Shown: positions 44,177 to 56,740, counted from the stretch's first letter. The stretch: DNA of 64,000 nucleotides from Litoditis marina (GCA_964036275.1 OZ038433.1:41325336-41389335), one strand, 5' to 3'. Notes: generated by a model not told the origin, from the letters alone. Numbers and translations: made by a program.

Positions 44177-45307
44177 CACATCAGAACAGAGCAACATGTA
44201 CCATTTTAGTTTGTTCTCTCTGAAACGAGTCAGTATGGCTACAGGCGCTTCTTACCTTTTTGTGACAAGTAGATGGTGTAAGAAGAATCGGCTGTAGCAT
44301 ACTGTATACCTGTATAACACCAGAAGAAAGGTTACAGTATACTGTATATCTCAATTTGTCATGTGTACAAACTCATATTGTCTTTTCATTAGCGCTGGGT
44401 TTCCAACACAGGAAGTATGAGAAAATTTTCATCAAACTACAAATGCAGATATATAACACATTCCGTATTAGCATCAGACTCAAAAAAAAAGCGAATCCTA
44501 TCTAGTGTTTTAGAGCATTGTATATCAATTCAGCTGCCCTGCCTGCGTTCACGTGAAAAGCATCAGTACAAGGAATCGTGCAGAAGTGAAATTGAAATTC
44601 ATAATATTTCTTCGAGATTCATTGAATATTCCGTCTGCTACGTGTGAAAAGCGCGGCACATTTTGCACGAAGCGCTTTGGAATACGATCGACGCATATTT
44701 TCACATATAAATGTTACGACCGGAATATAAATAATAGGATCGGGGAACTGATCGCATTGAACCTTCCAATAAAAACGGAAAAACCAACTGAATTAGTGAT
44801 GTCTTTCACATAAACTAAACAGTCTGCCCGATGAAATGTTTCATTGCTGAATTGTGAAATTCCAGTGAACTTTGAACCTCGTAAACTTTGTTTCAGTTAT
44901 TTGAGTTGTAAGAACGTTAACACGGGAGTTTTCTCTTTATATCGTGTTTCGCTTGTTTTTTATAAGCATGGTATTTATGCTGGAAAAATAAATTTGACGC
45001 AGAACTTGAGAACTTGACGTCGCGTTAATCATTTTTTAATGAAAACTCGGAAGTGAAGAGAGGAAAAACGGGCTGATGCGTTAAGTCAGTTGAATAATTT
45101 GGGGGAAGGGTGGGGGTACGTGGGTTCGAGAACGTTTTCGCAAACCCATGTCAAAAACAACCCGAAGGAGTGCTCCATACTGTACAAGGCCATTTTTCTC
45201 GGAACGCGCTCTGTTAATTACAAATTTGCGTTTGGTCGAAACTGTATTGCAACAAGTGTAGAGACATAGTGTGCTCTGAAGAAACGTCAGACGACGACAG
45301 GGAAAAT

Positions 45308-45309
<2 letters not shown>

Positions 45310-45367
<58 letters not shown>
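45310..45367. repeat. (TA)n microsatellite
   Basis: About 29 TA units; minus-strand frames reading IYIYIY are artefacts. Confidence 0.97.
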
Positions 45368-45370
<3 letters not shown>

Positions 45371-46675
45371 AGCCACTCTGTATAAACAGTAATTTACTGT
45401 TTTGCAACGACGCTTGTTCTGAGTTGCACCTGGAACAAAACAATCGATTGTAGCTGCACCGCCAGTGTTCGACCAAAAGTGTCTTGTCATTTTCTCACGT
45501 TTTGCCATAAAATATGCTAATCGGTGGTTGCGAGAGATGCGAACAGTTACAATAAGCGCCATTGTGTTCTCACCATTTCTTCTAAATAGTTTCTTTTTTT
45601 TTCATTTTCTCTCACCAGTTTCCAGTTTGCTGCTACAGTAATCCACCGACTACTCAATTGGTTGTTTCTACCAACTGTTCAGTAAATGTATCTATGACTT
45701 TGTAATGGTACGCTAGACCACGAAACATCACAGTTAGAAACCTTTCACATACCTCACATCCGCCTGGTGGTACTGTAAACGATTTGGTTGTCCTTAGGGC
45801 AAAACCATCAGGACAGTTGTTTTTACTTGATAAGTGAGCCAATTTGGGATCATCGCCGCGGAATTTTACTTTTATTGCATCATTTTCTGTCTCCCTTTTT
45901 CTTTGCCAGTGAAGTCATCGTTGTAATGTAAAAATATGGATAACTTATCTATTTTTGACGTTGTTTTGAGTACAACCTCTGAAGAAGCCATGGTAACGTA
46001 GCGACAAATGTCATCTAAAAAGGTCGACACGACCTGCAAATGTAGGATCCTGTATGTTTTGCGCCAAGACTGTTACACAGTTATACAGAATTAGATGGAC
46101 TAGTCATTTAGAATGTGAAGAAACACCAGCAGTCGTGCACACTTTCATTGCACGTTGCCGAACACAATTTCACACAAAAACGGCTTGAGGGGGGGGGGGG
46201 TAAAGATGAATAAATGAGTTTCACATTTCCCGTAAAAATGCATTTGATATATGTAGGTATTTTTATTCCTATTCTTCAGCTTGTAAAATGTACCTGATGT
46301 ATCGCGTGCTACATCTGTCACGGAAGTACAATCCGGCTGTTCAAACGCTCTTTTTATCGCTTATTTGAACAACCTCACCACCCCACGTACTTTTTTCGTT
46401 ACGTACACATTTGTCACGCAACATGAGATTTGTGTTTGGCTAAGCTAGATACACACACACGCATGAGCTTCACATATAGTACATTATCAGCTGTGATGGT
46501 TCCATTCATTCGGTTTAGTTAGTTCTAGCTCCGACAAACACCCGCGTCCTACTGTATTCCTTACTTTGTGATGTGTGTTGTTAAGCAAAGACGCAGCGCT
46601 ACTGCGTCTTTGCTGACACTAAAATGATATTAGCGCTATTTGAAGTATCTGAACGTGAAAGGGAGTGGGAGCGAG

Positions 46676-46707
46676 AGGGAGAGAGAGATTAAGAGAGAGA
46701 GAGAGAC

Positions 46708-46753
<46 letters not shown>

Positions 46754-46766
46754 TAGATAGAGAGGG
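46676..46766. repeat. GA microsatellite
   Basis: GA-rich run with short interruptions. Confidence 0.93.
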
Positions 46767-47060
46767 AGAGCGAGCGAGGGTGAAAGATAAAGGATAGAGA
46801 TTGAATTATATCATTTTGCTCCCCAACATTCAGCAATAAATGGTGTCATTTCTATTTATCCTTCATTCATGTCATGTGCTTGAAGACACATAGTGCCTCA
46901 AAACAAACTTAATGAGATCCCCAGTTTGTTGTTGCTTAAGTAACTGCTCACGGGAAAACCATAGCTTATATTCCGTCAAAATCATTCTTTCACGTCGCGT
47001 CGTGTTTTCTTTGATAGTTGTACCGTTACGCTTTTCACAATAATAAGAAACCATATAGTG

Positions 47061-47250
47061 AGTGCCAAATTTATAAATTTCTTTCTCTCGCCGGAATCGA
47101 ACCTGCGAGCAAAAGATTTGTAGCTGGGCGCAAACCACTGCGCTATTAGAGCGCATGTAACGGCAAGCTTCGGAATCGACGACATGTGTGCGTACACAGC
47201 GAAAGTGAGATATACAGTACCCTCCCGCCTTTCCGTTGGCAACGACTAGA
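47061..47250 (-). mobile_element. tRNA-derived SINE-like element, copy 3
   Basis: On the minus strand, in order: GTCGTTGCCAACGG, CTGTATATCTCACTTTCGCT, TAGCGCAGTGGTTTGCGC (A-box) and GGTTCGATTCCGGCGAGAGA (B-box), then ATAAATTTGGCAC. The left end abuts the LINE ORF1-like gene by about 100 bases. Confidence 0.85.
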
Positions 47251-47358
47251 ACTAACTTCACATCAACCGGAAGTACATTTATAACTCACATAACCACCAT
47301 TTGTGTCATTCCACCATTTGTGTCGGTCGTGTGAGGTGACCCCTCTCGATTGATTAGT

Positions 47359-48327
47359 ATGCCATCGCCTCGTCCAAAAATGGTACCACTTCGAACCCAT
47401 TTTTCCACCCTTTTGAGTGAAATCAAAACACTCAATTCCAAACTCGACTCTCTGACTCAATCTCTACCCACTATTATTCAATCCCAACTCCACCACTTCA
47501 ATGATCGTCGCTGTCTCACTATTTATGGCCTACCAGAGGATTCTTCAACAAAGAAAAAGGTGAATGCAGTTTTCAATTTGGTCTCCGTTTCTCCATCTAA
47601 TATTTCCATTCTTCACCGTTTGGGTAAACCTCGTCAAGATGGTTTACCTCGTCCACTCAAAGTATCTATCAAAGATGGTATTCCGTTTCCTCGTCTTATT
47701 GATCTTTCTACTGCTATGAAGTCTGATGCTTCTATGTCAACTTTTCATGTTCGGAAGTTCGAGACCCCGGAACAGCGGAAGGCCGGATTCCTCGCCAGAC
47801 AGTCGAAACGAGACGCCGCCCGAGCTGAGGTCACCGACCAAACTACAACATCAACACCGTCTGCCGATCCTATTCTGCCAATTGAAATGGAGTTAGTTGA
47901 ACAAACTAGGAATGTCGTTTCCAATCGTGTGTCCTTATTTCCATCTCCAAATTCTATATCTACCCGTACAACCCATGTTCATCTTGATGATCAACCTGCT
48001 ATCCAAAGTCCCGTTCCTGTTGAAGTTACACAAATATCTGATGATCCTTCTCCTATGTGTGATACACCATCCATTATTGACTCTCCATCGTTTCATGATG
48101 CTCTTGATGATGCTTCTTTGAAATGTGTAAATGACAATGTTGAGATATTGTATAATATGCAGCTGAGTGGAGTTTCTATGCGTGAACGTTACAGCTGTTT
48201 CCATGGGTGCTATCAATTGACCCCTCATCTAGCCCCAATTGTTTCTGACGTGTACTTTGATCGCTATGGTTTCCGTTTCAACATCAATCAATCTTGGGTA
48301 CCTCTTCCATCTCTGTCTTCTAACTGA
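47359..48327 (+). CDS. Orphan LINE ORF1-like RNA-binding protein (322 aa)
   Basis: A single unspliced frame with a different codon style (rich in CCT/TCT/CCA) from neighbouring genes. Residues about 12-45 (LLSEIKTLNSKLDSLTQSL) look like a short coiled coil. An RRM-like region follows: CLTIYGLPED, ISILHRLGKPR, RPLKVSIKD, MSTFHVRKF and PEQRKAGFLARQSKR, the usual layout of LINE ORF1 or gag-like proteins that coat retrotransposon RNA. The last third is Ser/Pro/Asp-rich with no zinc knuckle seen. No reverse transcriptase or endonuclease frame follows within the window, so it is a solo copy, either a truncated LINE or a retained host gene. The start is the first ATG. Confidence 0.65.
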   Translation: MPSPRPKMVPLRTHFSTLLSEIKTLNSKLDSLTQSLPTIIQSQLHHFNDRRCLTIYGLPEDSSTKKKVNAVFNLVSVSPSNISILHRLGKPRQDGLPRPLKVSIKDGIPFPRLIDLSTAMKSDASMSTFHVRKFETPEQRKAGFLARQSKRDAARAEVTDQTTTSTPSADPILPIEMELVEQTRNVVSNRVSLFPSPNSISTRTTHVHLDDQPAIQSPVPVEVTQISDDPSPMCDTPSIIDSPSFHDALDDASLKCVNDNVEILYNMQLSGVSMRERYSCFHGCYQLTPHLAPIVSDVYFDRYGFRFNINQSWVPLPSLSSN

Positions 48328-48854
48328 GCCTCAATGACATCAACAACAAATGCTATTAGCAACTTTCTTCATGTACCTGTTTTTCTTTTGTTTTCTCAAA
48401 TGTCAGTTTGAATAGTTTACATTTCGTGATTTCATATTGGTCTATTATTATACTGATAAACATTATTATTAGAACCACGTGAAGAAAACTATATACCATA
48501 TTATGGCCAGTACCCATATGTAGCATATACCCAGTGAACTAGTGAAGTACGTGACTTTCATGCCAGTCCCCGTTCTTTTGAACCCAACGATCAGACGTTA
48601 CACCGGTGGTAAACAGCGGGCATGTAAGCTGTCGTCTATTTCTTGCCGTTCGGCTAATTCAATGACTTGCGTCTCGCAACAGTTGTGCGGATGTTGTTTT
48701 TATCGGAAGCAGGCTGGTAATTAGAAAAGGGGGGGGGGTTTGGGGTTCCGGGAGTTCCCTTCCTGCTTTTCGCAACAACTGACTCTAGCCAACCGTGAGT
48801 CCGCGATCCCGCAATATTTATTAGTCATGTGACTTTTCTTCCCCTCTCTATCAT

Positions 48855-49118
48855 GGTGAATTCTATATCTAACCGGGTTTTTAGGTAACCTAACCCTTTT
48901 TTGGTAACCTATTTTTTAGGTTACCTCAGTAGGTAACCAGTTGGTAACCTAAAATGAAAAACGGGTTACCTGTTTTTCTAACGCAAAACTTGGTTTTTAC
49001 CGTTAGTTTAAACGGTAACCGGATTTTAGTGTCAGGTTACCTACAAGGTAACCTAAAAAAGAGGTTACCAGAAAAAGGGTTAGGTTACCTAAAAACCGGG
49101 TTAGTTGTAGAATTGGCC
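48855..49118. mobile_element. Fold-back element of GGTAACC words, perfect 9-bp target duplication
   Basis: Starts GGTGAATTCTATATCTAACC and ends GGGTTAGTTGTAGAATTGGC + C, inverted copies of each other. The body is mostly GGTAACC/GGTTACC words, and the whole 264 bases can fold back. Flanks are CTCTATCAT at 48846-48854 and 49119-49127. The short forward frame inside is an artefact. Confidence 0.88.
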
Positions 49119-49233
49119 CTCTATCATTCGGCTCTTACTTTAAAGAGACCTACCAATTTCATTTCGAACTCATACAACTAGTTAGCAAACGGTGCATATA
49201 ACTTTGTCTGGTTTAGCGGGCTATACCTATACG

Positions 49234-49475
49234 TTGGCAAATATCATTCTGAACCGACTCTTACCGAACCAAAATCGAACCGCTTCTTCCCGAACCCTTT
49301 GGTTCGGTGATAAACCTTTGGTTCGGTGATAAACCGTCAGAAACCGAACCACCTGCGTACTTAAATCGACAGGAAACCGAACTAATCTCTGATAAACGTT
49401 AGTAGTAGACCAACTTTAGCATTAATTAGTTGAAATAGAATCGGTTCGATTCTCTTTCGGGAAGAAATTCATCCT
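49234..49475. mobile_element. Second GAACCGA/TCGGTTC fold-back element
   Basis: GGCAAATATCATTCTGAACC at the left, CTTTCGGGAAGAAATTCATC at the right, with GAACCGACTCTTACCGAACC shared with 40722-40969. No clean flanking duplication. Confidence 0.65.
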
Positions 49476-49663
49476 AAACCTTATGTTTCCTACACCGGCA
49501 AGGGTGATTTAGCAATCCTTCTTTCCATTCTTTATCCAATTGCATTATATTCCCATTTCGGTTAGATTAAAAACGCACGTAGCGCGTATTTCGTTGTTTC
49601 CATGTCAAATTCTTCTTGATTTTCGTCTATTTCTACGATTTGATTTCTACGTCTATGCTGTTA

Positions 49664-49793
49664 GTCAATCGCACATTCACGTGAAACATGTTGAACTCAG
49701 CGAAACTCAAAAATGTGCAATGACAAAGTGCACGATTCCTCATTAGAATGCTTACTTCGCGTGACTATTCAATTTACTCCTAGTATAGCTTCT
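49664..49793. mobile_element. MITE-A copy
   Basis: Inverse orientation: TTCACGTGAAACATGTTGAA, AAAGTGCACGATTCCTCATT, ATTCAATTTACTCCTAGTAT. Confidence 0.8.
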
Positions 49794-51759
49794 GGTATAT
49801 AAAATCACGTGTTAGTTGCAGATGCAGACTAAGTTATATTTTCTCACCTTTTCCTCATGGCACTTTATTAGTTTCACAGCGTGTAGTAATTATTGACTAA
49901 ACCATATATTAACGGATCGAATCTCATAATTGCTGGCTTAGTATCTCTATAAACGATGCTAGTCTGATGATACTACATACACTTTATTGCGGCCGTTTTA
50001 CTAATCGGAAATATCCGAGTAAACCAGGAAAATGCACGTTAACATTCCGTGTAATGGAAAAAACTAGATTCCGAGATTCGAGTAGGAATCAACTGCAAAA
50101 TATTCAATTACACTAGTTGTCCAAGTTCTATAAAACAAAATAACTATATGGCACATGCCAACTTCTACTATAGTTGGTGGTTTTTCTTCAGTCGAAATAA
50201 GTAAATGATTTATAAAATGTAAACCAGGGGAGTTGAAAGTTCAAGGAAACTACTTAATTAGACTTTTTTTCAACCTTTTACTGGGTATGTGACTTTAACA
50301 AATCTTTAGCGCTAGCATTTCACACACTTTTGTCTTTGAAAGGGCAGGCAGGACACAAAACAATTTTTTACAACCAAGCCTGCTGTTATTTTTTTGCTTT
50401 TCTCTGTCTCTCTCTTTCTCTCTCTCTCTCTCTTTCCATTCTTTTCGAGACTTGTAGCTGCAGGCGGGGCAAAGTACAACCTACAGCGTACTCGACATAT
50501 GTAATTCATCTCTCATTTTTATTCTCTCCAACCCTTGCAGATGTTTGATCATCTGTGTGTCCCTCTCAATGCGTGTACCGTCCTCACCGCTTGGCGCGAA
50601 ACCGGTGTCTGCGCCCTCTCGCGTTCGCACAGTCTCTCTGCGTTCTCTGCCCTTTATTCAATGTACTTTCTGAATTGGTGAGTGGTGAAGTGGTCTCCCG
50701 CCCGGCGTTCTCTGCAACTATTTCATCTCTGTTTGGCCCCGGTCCAATCAGACCAAAGAGTCTCCTTGGATAAACAAACCTCACCGCGTGGGGGCAGAGA
50801 AGAAACTATACCGCGCTGACCATACAGCCTCCACATGCACAACTTTTTCTTCATCTACAAGAAGTGCTCGGCTCCGAGAGCAAATAGGTCATGTTCCGAA
50901 ATGGTCTCGAAAATGGTCTATTTCTGTTATAGCGAATTCCCTGTTGCAACGAGTCCCACACGAGCGAAAATAAAAAGCTTAGTTCACCAACCGGTTATGG
51001 TCAACCTTATAACCATTCCTGTAGCTGAAAATTAGAGCGAGATTCAGAATCAGTAAGAGAACTTCTCGAGAAGACACTAGTTCTGGACCATTTTCGTGGA
51101 ACCGGCGCAAAAGTAGTAGTAAGCGTCGCCACGGTGTATGCATGTTTGTCATAATATGGCAATCGTGTTTGTAGTTTGAGTTTGATCTCGATGATCCTCC
51201 GGTGTGATTCGAAAATTCTGCTCTGTTAGGACGCGATCAACCGAGTACAACTCAAATCTGAGACCTGTTCTATGTTGAAGTCAAGAAAACTCATTGCCGT
51301 GAATTACCTTCTTTTCCGTTGAGAGGGTATCCACTTGGCTGCCATATTCTGACAAAATGCATGTTGTGTCAGAATATGGCAGCCATGTTTGTAGTTTCAT
51401 CCCGATGAATTTTCGGTGTGAACTGAAAATTCTGCTGTGTTTGGCCGATCATAGTACAACCCAAATCTGAGTCTATGTTGAATCAAGAAAACTCATTACC
51501 GTGGATTTTCATCTATTTGGTCGAGAGGTTAGGGCCTCATTCTGGGTTGAATTTTGAGGTCCCGGCGGAGTGGTGGGAAGAGAAAATTAGGCTAGACTCT
51601 TCGTTTGTTTTGACCAGATGTGCGAGTGTTATCTGTGTGTGAGGCGGGAGAAAGACTGTTGGTATTTACAGTCTGTCTAGACTAACTCACGTCGTATATC
51701 ATACACTATCTATATACACGGACTACACACGGTACATATTCAGAAAAGCTGTTAGATTC

Positions 51760-51815
51760 AAGAGAAGAGAGAGAGAGGGAGGGAGAGAGAGGGGAGAGAG
51801 AGAGATAGAGCGAGA
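51760..51815. repeat. GA microsatellite
   Basis: (GA)n with G interruptions. Confidence 0.9.
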
Positions 51816-52689
51816 GGAAGAAGGGTGGGAGAGATGGAGCAGCGGAGTTGTAGTTTGATCAGCTCAAACACAGTAGTTTGTCAAAATTACCACCGAGACG
51901 CAGATAGATGAAACTACAAAGACGAAAGACCGCACAGCCGAGCAATATTTACCTTGCTCGCTTTTTCTCTGAGAAACCAGTAAACTCTTGTTTGTACTTT
52001 AGTTTTGCCTGACGTCTCACCATTATATGTTCGAGTACCTTCCTCTTCCGAAAATCACGAAGTTGTGCATTATATATGCTCATTATGTTAATTATGGCGA
52101 GTCTACATGTAGTGGCTGTCATTAAAATGGCACGAAAAAAGTGCCGACTGCCAGACGGAAACAAAAACCGTCTAGACAACCGAATCTCGCCCAATTGCTG
52201 GGAAACAACCATTAACCATGTTATAGTCAAATGCGTTCCTATTGAGACTCCTACAGTAGGCCTAGAAAACTGAGCTCGTTTCTATTACGTCCGCATTGTC
52301 GGAAAGGTCATCGCAGTTTGCTTTCTTATTCTGATTTCCTATGACGGATGTTTTGAAAGAGTAAGAGCAGAGAAATAGCGTATGTTTGAGGAGGCGCAGG
52401 ATGGGATAAAGGTGCCGGGATCTTCCAGCTTACGTACTCAGAAGTTCCGTTTTGCACTATCCGTTCATCACGTGAACCATCCGAATTCCGAATGTTGTCA
52501 GCTGATCAACATGATAGAGATAATGAACCATCATAGTAACTATAACTTGCTACTCGGGGTAGGTTCACCCCGGTTTCTCCCCTGCGCTTGGCTCTCATGA
52601 TGAGTAATACGGCTACTGGCACTGCCGGCTACTAGTCACCGATTGATGAGAAGATATTCTAACGGACCACTGACTGATGGGAAGTGTTC

Positions 52690-52925
52690 CATTCCGTTCC
52701 AGAACTTTTTTGATAGCTGGTCAATTCACTGGAGAACCGGGTGTTTGGCGAACTGAACCGCAAACCAGTCTGGTTAACCTAACCGCTTACCGCCCGGTTA
52801 TACAGTGAATTGTTCGAACGGAACCGCAAACCGAAGCACTCTGAATGAATGAGAGCCGAACCTTCTCAGCTTCAGTCACTGGTTCGCGGTTCGGTTTGGC
52901 AATAACACGGTTCCTTGATGAATCC
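52690..52925. repeat. Degenerate fold-back with AACCGCAAACC words
   Basis: GAACCGCAAACC and GGTTCGCGGTTCGGTTTGGC occur in opposite orientation with GGTTAACCTAACCG between. Probably an older member of the fold-back group. Confidence 0.45.
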
Positions 52926-54945
52926 AACACGATAGATTTTCTTCGAGTTTTCTCTCCATTTCCCCTTTTGGAGTACAACATACGAGGGAAGTCACGTATT
53001 CAATCACAAATGAATTTCAATCCACAAAAAATATATTTTCAATCACAAGACTATCAAAGAAAATATCACGAACTATCTGGCACGCTTCCGAGATCGTGAG
53101 CTACCAAACACGAGGGTCTAGAATGTGAGAATATATGGATCAATCACTTGTTTTCCCATCTAAAATTGCTTCACTCGACTTTGAAAGATCTTACGTTCCG
53201 GATTCTTGGTCACCCTTTTCCTACTGTAGATATTTCTCATTATTCTCTCCAAAAAGTGTAGCCAAATGACATTTGTAACTCGTTTGTACTTTTGACCTAA
53301 TTACACCTTGTGAGGTGTGCGATTGACGAGAGTAGTCTTTTTCTGCTAATTCGGATATGTATTCAGGTAACAGAACATACTGTAGTCAAGTGAATGTCAC
53401 AACATTTTGAGCACAGAGGTGCCCGTAATTAACAATACCCATACCCCGCGGGAAGCTAAAATACCTTCCCGCGGAAATGCAAGAGGCAAAAGTCTATCTC
53501 CCTAATAACATCGAAAAATGATTTTTTTTTCTCTTCATCTTCAATCGTATTACTGCTTCTTCTCGGTTTTGAGCGGTTTCAGCACTTTATTTCGGTTAGA
53601 ACTCTGCCAATGGCGCTAACTCCTGCCAACGTTTCTGAGAAGGTGAGCACAAAACAGTGTGCCGGTAAGGTCCATAGGTACGGGAAGCTGTTTTGACCAC
53701 AGTACTCGTAAACGTGATATCTCACAAACAACTCACGTTTCTCAATGTTTCACGTCCTTGTTCATGGGGTTCCACCTAGACCGGAAGTTTATTCTAAAAT
53801 GAGTCATAAAAACGTAACAACCCTACCACCTGTTATTACAACGAAGTATCCCTCGTCGATTTTTATTCATCTTTTGATCTACCCTTCCGGACAATACTGC
53901 CAGCTCGGAACAATGGGAGTATAGTGGTGGATTTCCATAATCCGCTTACAATCGAACACTACGCGCCCAACAACAATGCTGATGCCCGTTGTTTACAATC
54001 ATCCCCGTTGTTTACAACCTTTTTCTATTCCTGTTCCTGGAATAATCCTCACACATCTAATGTAATTGTGAACTTGGGCAGCGTGGCAATGAAATTTCAG
54101 GCCGTTTTTCATCATGGTATAGTTTTACAAAACAATGAAAGTTTCTGTAAGCGGTTCTTTCTCCTTGTCACAACACGTGATCAGGGTATACTTGGTCGAA
54201 AACCTGTATTTTCTCTGAATATAGATTGTGAAACAGCGAAAAAAAACGCTGGCTTGCGCTTTTTGCTGATCTTCTGGGGACGATAGAATAGTTCATATCT
54301 GTAGGATCTACCATACTTCTTCTTGCAACAGTTTTCACAGTATCCTTTGGTATGTTAGACTAGGTGGTGTTTGATCTCTATCATGACAGCGCTAATACAA
54401 TTAACGGCCGCTGACTTCCCAAAAAACTTCTGAGGCCTGATACATTTTCGCGGAACCCGAACTACAAGTAGAAAAAGACATTCCGCAACTACAATAAACT
54501 CCTGGTACCGTAGTTTAAAACTCTGGAAAGAAACATTTGAGAAACCATAAGGTTTTCGATTACATGCACCATGGTACGGTTGTAAACATACATGGTTCAT
54601 TCGACTTTTTCAACCTGGCTGCGAAACGTGAGAAACTACAAGAGCTCACCCAGTACTTAAATATCATACGAGTTACCTATACTTGAACAATACTTACAAT
54701 AGGAAGTATTCATTTTTGCATGAATTTCGTTCCTTCTGTTTCACGCACATTGTTAGACTTCAACTCATGGACGCAGTTTGAGTTCTCATAACTAAAAGGC
54801 ATTATGAATTATGCACTTATGTTAGTAGTTCAACAATGGATCATTTAATTTGTGAGATTATAACTCATTAATGTATTAATATAACACAGCTGTTGTACGA
54901 TATATATTCTTCAACGCACGCACGCAACTGCTACGAAATGATTTA

Positions 54946-55060
54946 GTATAGTTCTAGTCAATTGTACAGTCACGTGAAATATGTTAAACACAGCAGAACT
55001 CAGAAACGCGCAATGACAAAGTGCACGATGCCTCATTAGAATGATAACTTGTTAGGTGAA
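54946..55060. mobile_element. MITE-A copy
   Basis: AGTCACGTGAAATATGTTAA, CAGCAGAACTCAGAAACGCG, CACGATGCCTCATTAGAATG are shared with the other copies; the right end is decayed. Confidence 0.7.
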
Positions 55061-55658
55061 ATAGGTATTGAATACTCTATTCAACTCTCTGATATTCCAA
55101 AAAATTAGGTTTGTCTTAATTTTCAGGCAAGACCAGCTAGTTTTTGCAGTTTATTTCGTAGTGACCCCTTTCTTTCTATGTAATTTCGCGCATCGATGCG
55201 TAAGGAATTCGGATCCAGCAAAGACAGCATTCGCCAGTTTTCTGCTACTTCCGAATACCATATTCGATCAAGGGGGGATACATCTATTTCCCGGAAGATA
55301 TTTCATTTTGAGAACCTTGATGATATCGAGTTTTTCTAACTTCCTCAATTCCAATTCGTTTTGACTACTTTTGACTAACATTTAACCTTCTTCCTAGCGA
55401 AATACTCTTCTATATAACCGATAGTAGCTGCTTAACTGATCAGAATGAACAGTAACTACGTGAATGGGTTAAACGTGAAGAAACGTTGTTTCCATTTTTT
55501 AGTACCGTAATAAACAACAAGTTTTGCGTTGTTTTACTGCCCCCCCCCCATGTGTCATTTTTGGTATGCGCAACACGGACATGCAGTTGCAACCCGAAAT
55601 AACCCCTAGTTGGCCGGTCGGCGCCCCCGAAAACAAACAATCTGACCACACATAGCCG

Positions 55659-55736
55659 CAGGCGTTTTTCCTAGTCACGTGACTCAGGCGTTTTTCCTAG
55701 TCACGTGACTCAGGCGTTTTTCCTAGTCACGTGACT
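55659..55736. repeat. Three tandem 26-bp units centred on AGTCACGTGACT
   Basis: CAGGCGTTTTTCCTAGTCAC + GTGACT repeated exactly three times at 55659, 55685 and 55711. Each unit has a 12-bp palindrome containing CACGTG. Confidence 0.95.
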
Positions 55737-56502
55737 CTCTATACGTTCCCTCGTCATGTGACTACGTTGTCTCTGACCAACATTCCATCGCAGTTTTCCT
55801 GTTCCTCTCCAATACAACTACAAACTCGAACCGGTCTTCAGGTCAGTAGAGAAACAGATTCAGCTGACAACCCCTAGCCTGAGGCGGTTATCGTAATATT
55901 AGGGTCAAATTTAGGGGTTTGGGTTGGTGTAACATAGCCGTTGTTGGGTCAATTGCCCAAATGTGCATGCGTACTTCGAAATCTAGTAGAATTGTGTCAT
56001 GTCAAACTGGAGCTCAAATAAGCCAACGATGATTTTGATTTCGGCGCGCCCTATCAACCTATCATCACGAAACTCTTACATTTTTCACGTGACTAGGAAC
56101 TCCTTAGTAGTTTAGTGGAATGTTAATTGGGTAGTTGTTTCAGCCGCTCTAGAACATGGGGCCCGTTAGAAAGCGGGGGGAAACTGGCTTCGACAGGCAG
56201 TTCTCGCGGCCCTGACTCACGGCGCAGGCATTCACCGGGAACTAAAAGATACCCACCCCCTGTTTCTATTTCCACTTTTCCACGTTTCATTATAGGCCTT
56301 CTTTGGAAAATCGAACTTTCAGCAGAGAACTACAGTCAAGAAAAGCAAAGAAAGGTCTCGCTGTGTTTGTAGTTTAATCCAGTTGCTCTTCGGTCAAAAG
56401 TTTTGAAATTGCTCCGAGATTCAACTACAACGAATACTCGGTCACTTCGTACTTAAAAGATACCCACCCCTGTTTCCATCCTGCTTTTTCCGGCTTTCAT
56501 TG

Positions 56503-56692
56503 CTCTGAAGTTACAAACCGAGTTGTTTACCAAGGTTCGCCGAAAACCCAAGTTGTAAATCAAGGATCGGACTTTTTACCGAGAACTTGGTGCACAATTG
56601 TACACCAATCTTTGATTTCACAACTCGATATCAACTAGTGACCAATTTGGTGGGGCGAACCTTGGTAAACAACTCGGTTTTTAACTTCAGAG
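56503..56692. mobile_element. MITE with ~40-bp terminal inverted repeats
   Basis: CTCTGAAGTTACAAACCGAG with TTGTTTACCAAGGTTCGCC at the left is mirrored by GGCGAACCTTGGTAAACAAC and CTCGGTTTTTAACTTCAGAG at the right. Length 190 bp; no coding content. Confidence 0.88.
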
Positions 56693-56740
56693 TGTTACGT
56701 GGAACTACATCTTTACTGTAGGCTTTGCATTTTCAAAGCA

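Larger units (their letters stand above)
40057..47358. other. Transposon-rich spacer, no supported gene
   Basis: Contains the fold-back element at 40722-40969, hairpin element B, SINE-like copies, a MITE-A copy, another TCGAAAACTCG fold-back (43597-43735) and microsatellites. A possible minus-strand exon at about 45767-45915 (reads NCPDGFALRTTKSF..PPGGCE and ends at GAG/GTATGT) has no identifiable neighbours. Confidence 0.5.

Noticed and set aside
45654..45915. Minus-strand exon candidate reading NCPDGFALRTTKSF…GGCE before a GTATGT donor
   Set aside because: Protein-like, but no supported acceptor or neighbouring exon; kept only as a note in the spacer entry.
50540..50682. Exon-like frame MFDHLCVPLNACTVLTAW… with CAG acceptor and GTGAGT donor
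   Set aside because: Lies in a member of the GCGTCTCTCTGACC repeat family and has no partner exons.
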